Origin: Streptomyces sp. HD
Lineage (GTDB): Bacteria > Actinomycetota > Actinomycetes > Streptomycetales > Streptomycetaceae
DNA: 41,552 bases
Direction: 5' to 3'
Assembly (NCBI RefSeq): GCF_028369295.1
Contig: NZ_JAQMYP010000071.1
Location: 1 to 41,552, forward strand
This document shows, in pieces, positions 37,930 to 41,552 of the stretch. The stretch's first letter is position 1. Every line of letters begins with the position of its first letter. The notes under the pieces are model-generated. The model did not search any database. It saw nothing but the letters and a program-made list of their open reading frames with translations, and had not been told where the DNA came from. A program made the translations under genes and the position numbers.

Positions 37930-37956
37930 CGTCTCGTCGTCGTAGGGCGTTAGCTA
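37926..37956 (+). promoter_or_regulatory. Predicted promoter of the urate operon
   Basis: TTGACG (37926-37931) followed after 18-19 bp by TTAGCT/TAGCTA (37950-37956). The -35 is good and the -10 is approximate. It would start transcription about 45 bp before the OHCU decarboxylase GTG. Confidence 0.5.
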
Positions 37957-38005
37957 TCGGCACGCCCGTTCAGTACGAAGGCCCTTCGCGGCCACGGAGG
38001 CTCCC

Positions 38006-38518
38006 GTGACGTCGAATTCCCCGCCCCCGGGCCTGGCCCGGTTCAACGCCCTGGAGGAGCACGCGGCCCACGCCGCTCTCCACGAGGCGTGCGCCGCCAC
38101 GGCCTGGGTGAAGCGGCTGCTCGCCGCCCGCCCCTACGCCACCGTCGGTGACCTCTACGCCACCAGCGACGCCGCCATGGCCGAGCTGACCGCCGAGGAC
38201 CTCGCCGAGGCCATGGCCGGGCACCCGCCGATCGGCCGCCCCAAGCCGGGCGACCCGACCTCGGCCCGGGAGCAGCGCGGCATGGCCGGCGCCTCCGAGG
38301 AGCTCAAGGCGGAGATGCTCGAACTCAACCTGGCCTACCAGGACCGGTTCGGCCATGTCTTCCTGATCTGCGCGACCGGCCGGACCGGTGAGCAGATGCG
38401 CGACGCGGTCAGGGAACGGATCGGCAACTCGCCGGAGCAGGAGCGGGAGATCGTCCGCACCGAGCTGGGCAAGATCAACCGTATCCGGCTCGCCCGCATC
38501 GTCGAAGAGGAAGCCTGA
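38006..38518 (+). CDS. uraD: 2-oxo-4-hydroxy-4-carboxy-5-ureidoimidazoline (OHCU) decarboxylase
   Basis: A 170-aa enzyme for the last step from urate to S-allantoin. GTG 38006 has GGAGG six bases upstream. Characteristic elements are LARFNALEEHAAHAALHEAC, WVKRLLAARPYATVGDLYAT, the active-site His in AMAGHPPIGRP and LNLAYQDRFGHVFLICATGR. It is the first gene of a three-gene operon with HIU hydrolase and urate oxidase (gaps of 4 and 7 bp). Confidence 0.94.
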   Translation: MTSNSPPPGLARFNALEEHAAHAALHEACAATAWVKRLLAARPYATVGDLYATSDAAMAELTAEDLAEAMAGHPPIGRPKPGDPTSAREQRGMAGASEELKAEMLELNLAYQDRFGHVFLICATGRTGEQMRDAVRERIGNSPEQEREIVRTELGKINRIRLARIVEEEA

Positions 38519-38522
38519 CCCC

Positions 38523-38915
38523 ATGAGCACCAGCACCACCGCTTCCGTGTCCACGCACATCCTGGACACCAGCGTCGGACGCCCCGCCGAGGGCGTCGCC
38601 GTCCAGCTCGCGGCCCGCAGCGGCCGGGATGCCGGATGGCAGGCACTCGGCGGCTCCGCGACCGACGCGGACGGGCGGTGCAAGGACCTCCCGGCGCTGC
38701 CGGAGGGGACCACCCACGTACGGCTCGACTTCGCGGTGGAGCCGTATTTCGAGAAGAAGCAAGCCGATGCGCAGCAGGACGCCCCCGCGAATCGGGACAG
38801 CGGTGCCGTGTTCTTCCCCGAGGTGGCGATCACCTTCGCCGTGAAGCCCGGGGAGCACTACCACGTACCGCTGCTGCTCAACCCGTTCGGCTACTCCGTA
38901 TACCGAGGGAGCTAG
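38523..38915 (+). CDS. uraH: 5-hydroxyisourate hydrolase (transthyretin-like)
   Basis: A 130-aa transthyretin-related enzyme that hydrolyses 5-hydroxyisourate, the product of urate oxidase. The N-terminal motif is STHILDTSVGRPAEGVAVQL (active-site His). LDFAVEPYF and FFPEVAITFAVKPGEHYHVP (second His) follow. The protein ends in the family signature YRGS (PFGYSVYRGS). ATG 38523 is 4 bp after the OHCU decarboxylase stop. It acts between the urate oxidase and decarboxylase steps. Confidence 0.95.
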   Translation: MSTSTTASVSTHILDTSVGRPAEGVAVQLAARSGRDAGWQALGGSATDADGRCKDLPALPEGTTHVRLDFAVEPYFEKKQADAQQDAPANRDSGAVFFPEVAITFAVKPGEHYHVPLLLNPFGYSVYRGS

Positions 38916-38922
38916 CAGACAC

Positions 38923-39870
38923 ATGACCGACTTTTCCCGCCCTGCCCGCCCTGTGATCCTGGGACAGAACCAGTACGGCAAGGCCGAGAACCGAGTCGTA
39001 AAGATCACGCGGGACGGCGCCACCCACCACATCAAGGACCTGAACGTCTCCGTCGCCCTCTCCGGCGACATGGACGAGGTCCACTACTCCGGCTCCAACG
39101 CCAACGTCCTGCCGACCGACACCACCAAGAACACGGTGTACGCGTTCGCCAAGGAGCACGGCATCGAGTCGGCCGAGCAGTTCGGCATCCACCTGGCCCG
39201 GCACTTCGTGACCAGCCAGGAGCCGATCAAGATCGCCCGGATCCGCATCGAGGAGTACGCCTGGGAGCGGATCGAGGCGTCCGACGCCAACTCCCAGTTC
39301 ATCGGCGCCGACGAGGTCAAGCACTCCTTCGTCCGCAAGGGCCAGGAGACCCGGGTCACCCAGATCACCTACGACGGTGAGAAGTGGGAGGTCGTCTCCG
39401 GCCTCAAGGACCTCGTCGTGATGAACTCGACCAACTCCGAGTTCTGGGGCTACGTCAAGGACAAGTACACGACGCTCCCGGAGGCGTACGACCGCATCCT
39501 GGCCACCCAGGTCTCCGGCCGCTGGCGGTTCAACTGGAGCGACGACGAGCAGCGGATGCCCAACTGGGAGAAGTCCTACGAGCAGACCAGGAAGCACATG
39601 CTCCAGGCCTTCGCCGAGACCTACTCCCTGTCGCTGCAGCAGACGCTGTACCAGATGGGTTCGCGGATCATCAACAACCGCAGCGAGATCGACGAGGTCC
39701 GCTTCTCCCTCCCGAACAAGCACCACTTCCTGGTGGACCTGGAGCCGTTCGGGCTGAAGAACGACAACGAGGTGTACTTCGCCGCCGACCGCCCGTACGG
39801 CCTGATCGAGGCCACCATTCTGCGGGACGGATGCGAGCCGAAGATCCCGGTGGACCTCACCAACCTGTAG
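38923..39870 (+). CDS. pucL: Urate oxidase (uricase, cofactor-independent)
   Basis: A 315-aa enzyme oxidising urate with O2 to 5-hydroxyisourate and H2O2. Conserved blocks are ILGQNQYGKAENRVVKITRD (catalytic Lys region), ALSGDMDEVHYSGSNANVLP, TDTTKNTVYAFAKEHGI (catalytic Thr), SGLKDLVVMNSTNSEFWGYV (active-site Phe/Arg region further on) and LPNKHHFLVDLEPFGLKNDN (catalytic His). It ends in VDLTNL, with no peroxisomal-type tail, as expected for a bacterium. ATG 38923 is 7 bp after the HIU hydrolase stop. The H2O2 it makes links it to the catalase at 17787-19244, whose promoter shares an operator-like site with this operon. Confidence 0.96.
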   Translation: MTDFSRPARPVILGQNQYGKAENRVVKITRDGATHHIKDLNVSVALSGDMDEVHYSGSNANVLPTDTTKNTVYAFAKEHGIESAEQFGIHLARHFVTSQEPIKIARIRIEEYAWERIEASDANSQFIGADEVKHSFVRKGQETRVTQITYDGEKWEVVSGLKDLVVMNSTNSEFWGYVKDKYTTLPEAYDRILATQVSGRWRFNWSDDEQRMPNWEKSYEQTRKHMLQAFAETYSLSLQQTLYQMGSRIINNRSEIDEVRFSLPNKHHFLVDLEPFGLKNDNEVYFAADRPYGLIEATILRDGCEPKIPVDLTNL

Positions 39871-39889
39871 TAACTGCACATATCGGCAC

Positions 39890-39922
39890 CCGCGGCCGGT
39901 GACGCCCCCGATCCGGCCGCGG
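39890..39922 (+). terminator. Terminator of the urate operon
   Basis: CCGCGGCCGG (39890-39899) and CCGGCCGCGG (39913-39922) form a perfect 10-bp stem, 19 bp after the urate oxidase stop. Confidence 0.75.
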
Positions 39923-39979
39923 TACTCAAAACTCCCGGGTCCTGCCGTGCCCTCTCCACAACAGCGCAAAGGAGGAATC

Positions 39980-41356
39980 ATGGCAGCAGCCCAGCGCATC
40001 GTCATCGAGAACAGTTCGATCGCGACGGTGGACGCGAACGACACCGAGTACGCCACGGGCCACATCGTCGTCGCGGACAACCGCATCGAGTCGCTAGGCG
40101 CGGGCAGGACCCCCGAGGGCCTGGAGAACGTCGTACGCCGCATCGACGCCACCGGGCACCTGGTCACCCCCGGCCTGATCAACACCCACCACCACTTCTA
40201 CCAGTGGATCACCCGGGGCCTGGCCACCGACCACAACCTCTTCAACTGGCTCGTCGCCCTCTACCCGACCTGGGCGCGCATCGACGAGCCGATGGTCCGC
40301 TCCGCCGCGCAGGGCTCGCTGGCGATGATGGCCCGCGGCGGCGTCACCACCGCCATGGACCACCACTACGTCTACCCGCAGGGCTCCGGCGACCTGTCCG
40401 GCGCGGTCATCGGCGCCGCCCGTGACATGGGCGTCCGCTTCACCCTCGCCCGCGGCTCCATGGACCGCAGCGAGAAGGACGGCGGACTGCCGCCGGACTT
40501 CGCCGTCGAGACCCTGGAGGGCGCCCTCGCCGGGACCGAGGAGACGGTGAAGCAGCACCACGACGCCTCCTTCGACGCGATGACCCAGGTCGCCGTCGCC
40601 CCCTGCTCCCCCTTCTCCATTTCCACCGAACTCCTCAGGCAGGGCGCCGAGCTCGCCCGCCGCCTCGGGGTGCGCATGCACACCCACGGCTCGGAGACCG
40701 TGGAGGAGGAGAAGTTCTGCCACGAACTGTTCGGCATGGGCCCGACCGACTACTTCGAGTCCACCGGCTGGCTCGGCGAGGACGTGTGGATGGCGCACTG
40801 CGTCCACATGAACGACTCCGACATCGCCGCCTTCGCCCGCACGAAGACCGGCGTCGCCCACTGCCCGTCCTCCAACGCCCGCCTCGCCGCCGGCATCGCC
40901 CGCGTCCCCGACATGCTCGCGGCCGGCGTCCCGGTCGGCCTCGGCGTCGACGGCACCGCGTCCAACGAGTCCGGCGAACTGCACACCGAACTGCGCAACG
41001 CCCTGCTGATCAACCGCCTCGGCGCCCACCGCGAGGCCGCCCTGAACGCCCGACAGGCGCTGCGCCTCGGCACGTGCGGCGGTGCCCAGGTGCTCGGCCG
41101 TGCCGCCGAGATCGGCTCCCTTGAGCCCGGCAAGCTCGCCGACCTGGTGCTGTGGAAGCTGGACACCCTCGCCCACGCTTCCATCGCCGACCCGGTGACC
41201 GCGCTGGTCTTCGGCGCGGCGGCCCCGGTCACCGCGTCGTTCGTGAACGGCCGGCAGATCGTCGAGGACGGGCGGCTGCTCACGGCCGACGAGGACGCGA
41301 TCGCCCGCTCGACACGCGAGCAGGCGCAGCGGCTGGCGCGGATCGCCGCACAGTAA
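39980..41356 (+). CDS. 8-oxoguanine deaminase-like amidohydrolase
   Basis: A 458-aa zinc amidohydrolase of the guanine/8-oxoguanine deaminase group. ATG 39980 has AAAGGAGGA upstream. Metal ligands are visible: HxH in LINTHHHFYQW, His in RMHTHGSETVEEEKFCHELF, His in WMAHCVHMND and Asp in VPVGLGVDGTASNESG. The last motif (DGxASNE) and the NTHHHFYQ block are typical of the branch annotated as 8-oxoguanine deaminase in Streptomyces. Its product would be urate (from 8-oxoguanine), directly feeding urate oxidase encoded just upstream. Guanine or another aminopurine/triazine is an alternative substrate. A hairpin terminator follows. Confidence 0.88.
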   Translation: MAAAQRIVIENSSIATVDANDTEYATGHIVVADNRIESLGAGRTPEGLENVVRRIDATGHLVTPGLINTHHHFYQWITRGLATDHNLFNWLVALYPTWARIDEPMVRSAAQGSLAMMARGGVTTAMDHHYVYPQGSGDLSGAVIGAARDMGVRFTLARGSMDRSEKDGGLPPDFAVETLEGALAGTEETVKQHHDASFDAMTQVAVAPCSPFSISTELLRQGAELARRLGVRMHTHGSETVEEEKFCHELFGMGPTDYFESTGWLGEDVWMAHCVHMNDSDIAAFARTKTGVAHCPSSNARLAAGIARVPDMLAAGVPVGLGVDGTASNESGELHTELRNALLINRLGAHREAALNARQALRLGTCGGAQVLGRAAEIGSLEPGKLADLVLWKLDTLAHASIADPVTALVFGAAAPVTASFVNGRQIVEDGRLLTADEDAIARSTREQAQRLARIAAQ

Positions 41357-41384
41357 CTCCCCGTTTCTGTACGGCACTTGATCT

Positions 41385-41412
41385 CCGGCCGGGAGGGACG
41401 GCTCCCGGCCGG
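41385..41412 (+). terminator. Terminator of the deaminase gene
   Basis: CCGGCCGGGAG (41385-41395) pairs with CTCCCGGCCGG (41402-41412) across 6 bases, 28 bp after the stop. A second small hairpin, TGGACCC-GAGCG-GGGTCCA, follows at 41419-41437. Confidence 0.85.
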
Positions 41413-41450
41413 CAGCCGTGGACCCGAGCGGGGTCCATGGCGCCGTCTCC

Positions 41451-41552
<102 letters not shown>

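Overview
The window is high-GC actinobacterial DNA and almost certainly from a Streptomyces chromosome. Reasons: strong G/C bias at third codon positions, frequent GTG starts and GTGA/ATGA stop-start overlaps, long GC-rich hairpin terminators, and gene content typical of the genus (secreted trypsin, LAL-type regulator, gcl/hyi glyoxylate genes). It looks like one assembled contig. The left end starts inside a decayed IS256-type transposase and the right end dissolves into a poly-C artefact.

Layout. (1) 1-1715: decayed insertion sequences: an IS256-family 3' end with a nonsense codon and a frameshift, then two oppositely oriented halves of one DDE transposase type, each cut at the same 24-bp inverted repeat. 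(2) 1815-14976: mixed chromosomal genes: CorA-type Mg/Co channel, AlkZ-like winged-helix protein, LysE-type exporter, secreted trypsin, a large LAL (ATPase/LuxR) regulator, a GAF-LuxR regulator divergent from two coupled acyl-CoA synthetases, a GNAT acetyltransferase, and a zinc-ribbon protein with a decayed Mrr-like domain. (3) 15049-21277: glyoxylate/glycerate module: glyoxylate carboligase (gcl, +), then catalase, tartronate-semialdehyde reductase and hydroxypyruvate isomerase (all -). IclR/AllR-like boxes lie in front of gcl and hyi. (4) 21403-37170: a complete high-affinity group 1h [NiFe]-hydrogenase locus: two small leader genes, hypX, hhyS, hhyL, a NifU-like gene, three poorly characterised accessory genes, endopeptidase, a 37-aa gene, hypA, hypB, hypF, hypC, hypD, hypE and a terminator. 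(5) 37197-41412: purine/urate catabolism: a small thiamine-binding-like protein, a small HTH protein, OHCU decarboxylase, HIU hydrolase, urate oxidase and an 8-oxoguanine/guanine-type deaminase.

How it fits together. Regions 3 and 5 form one catabolic theme. Urate is oxidised to allantoin with release of H2O2; allantoin breakdown yields glyoxylate, which Gcl, Hyi and the reductase turn into glycerate; catalase removes the peroxide. A near-identical operator-like palindrome (TCAACA-N3-TGTTGA) overlaps the -35 box of both the catalase promoter and the urate-operon promoter, 18.6 kb apart, which suggests one regulator for both. The hydrogenase locus sits between the two halves of this theme, so it probably entered as a block. 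It would oxidise trace H2, with all Hyp maturation factors, including the oxygen-dependent CO-ligand enzyme HypX, encoded on site. No tRNA, rRNA, CRISPR array, prophage or secondary-metabolite cluster was seen.
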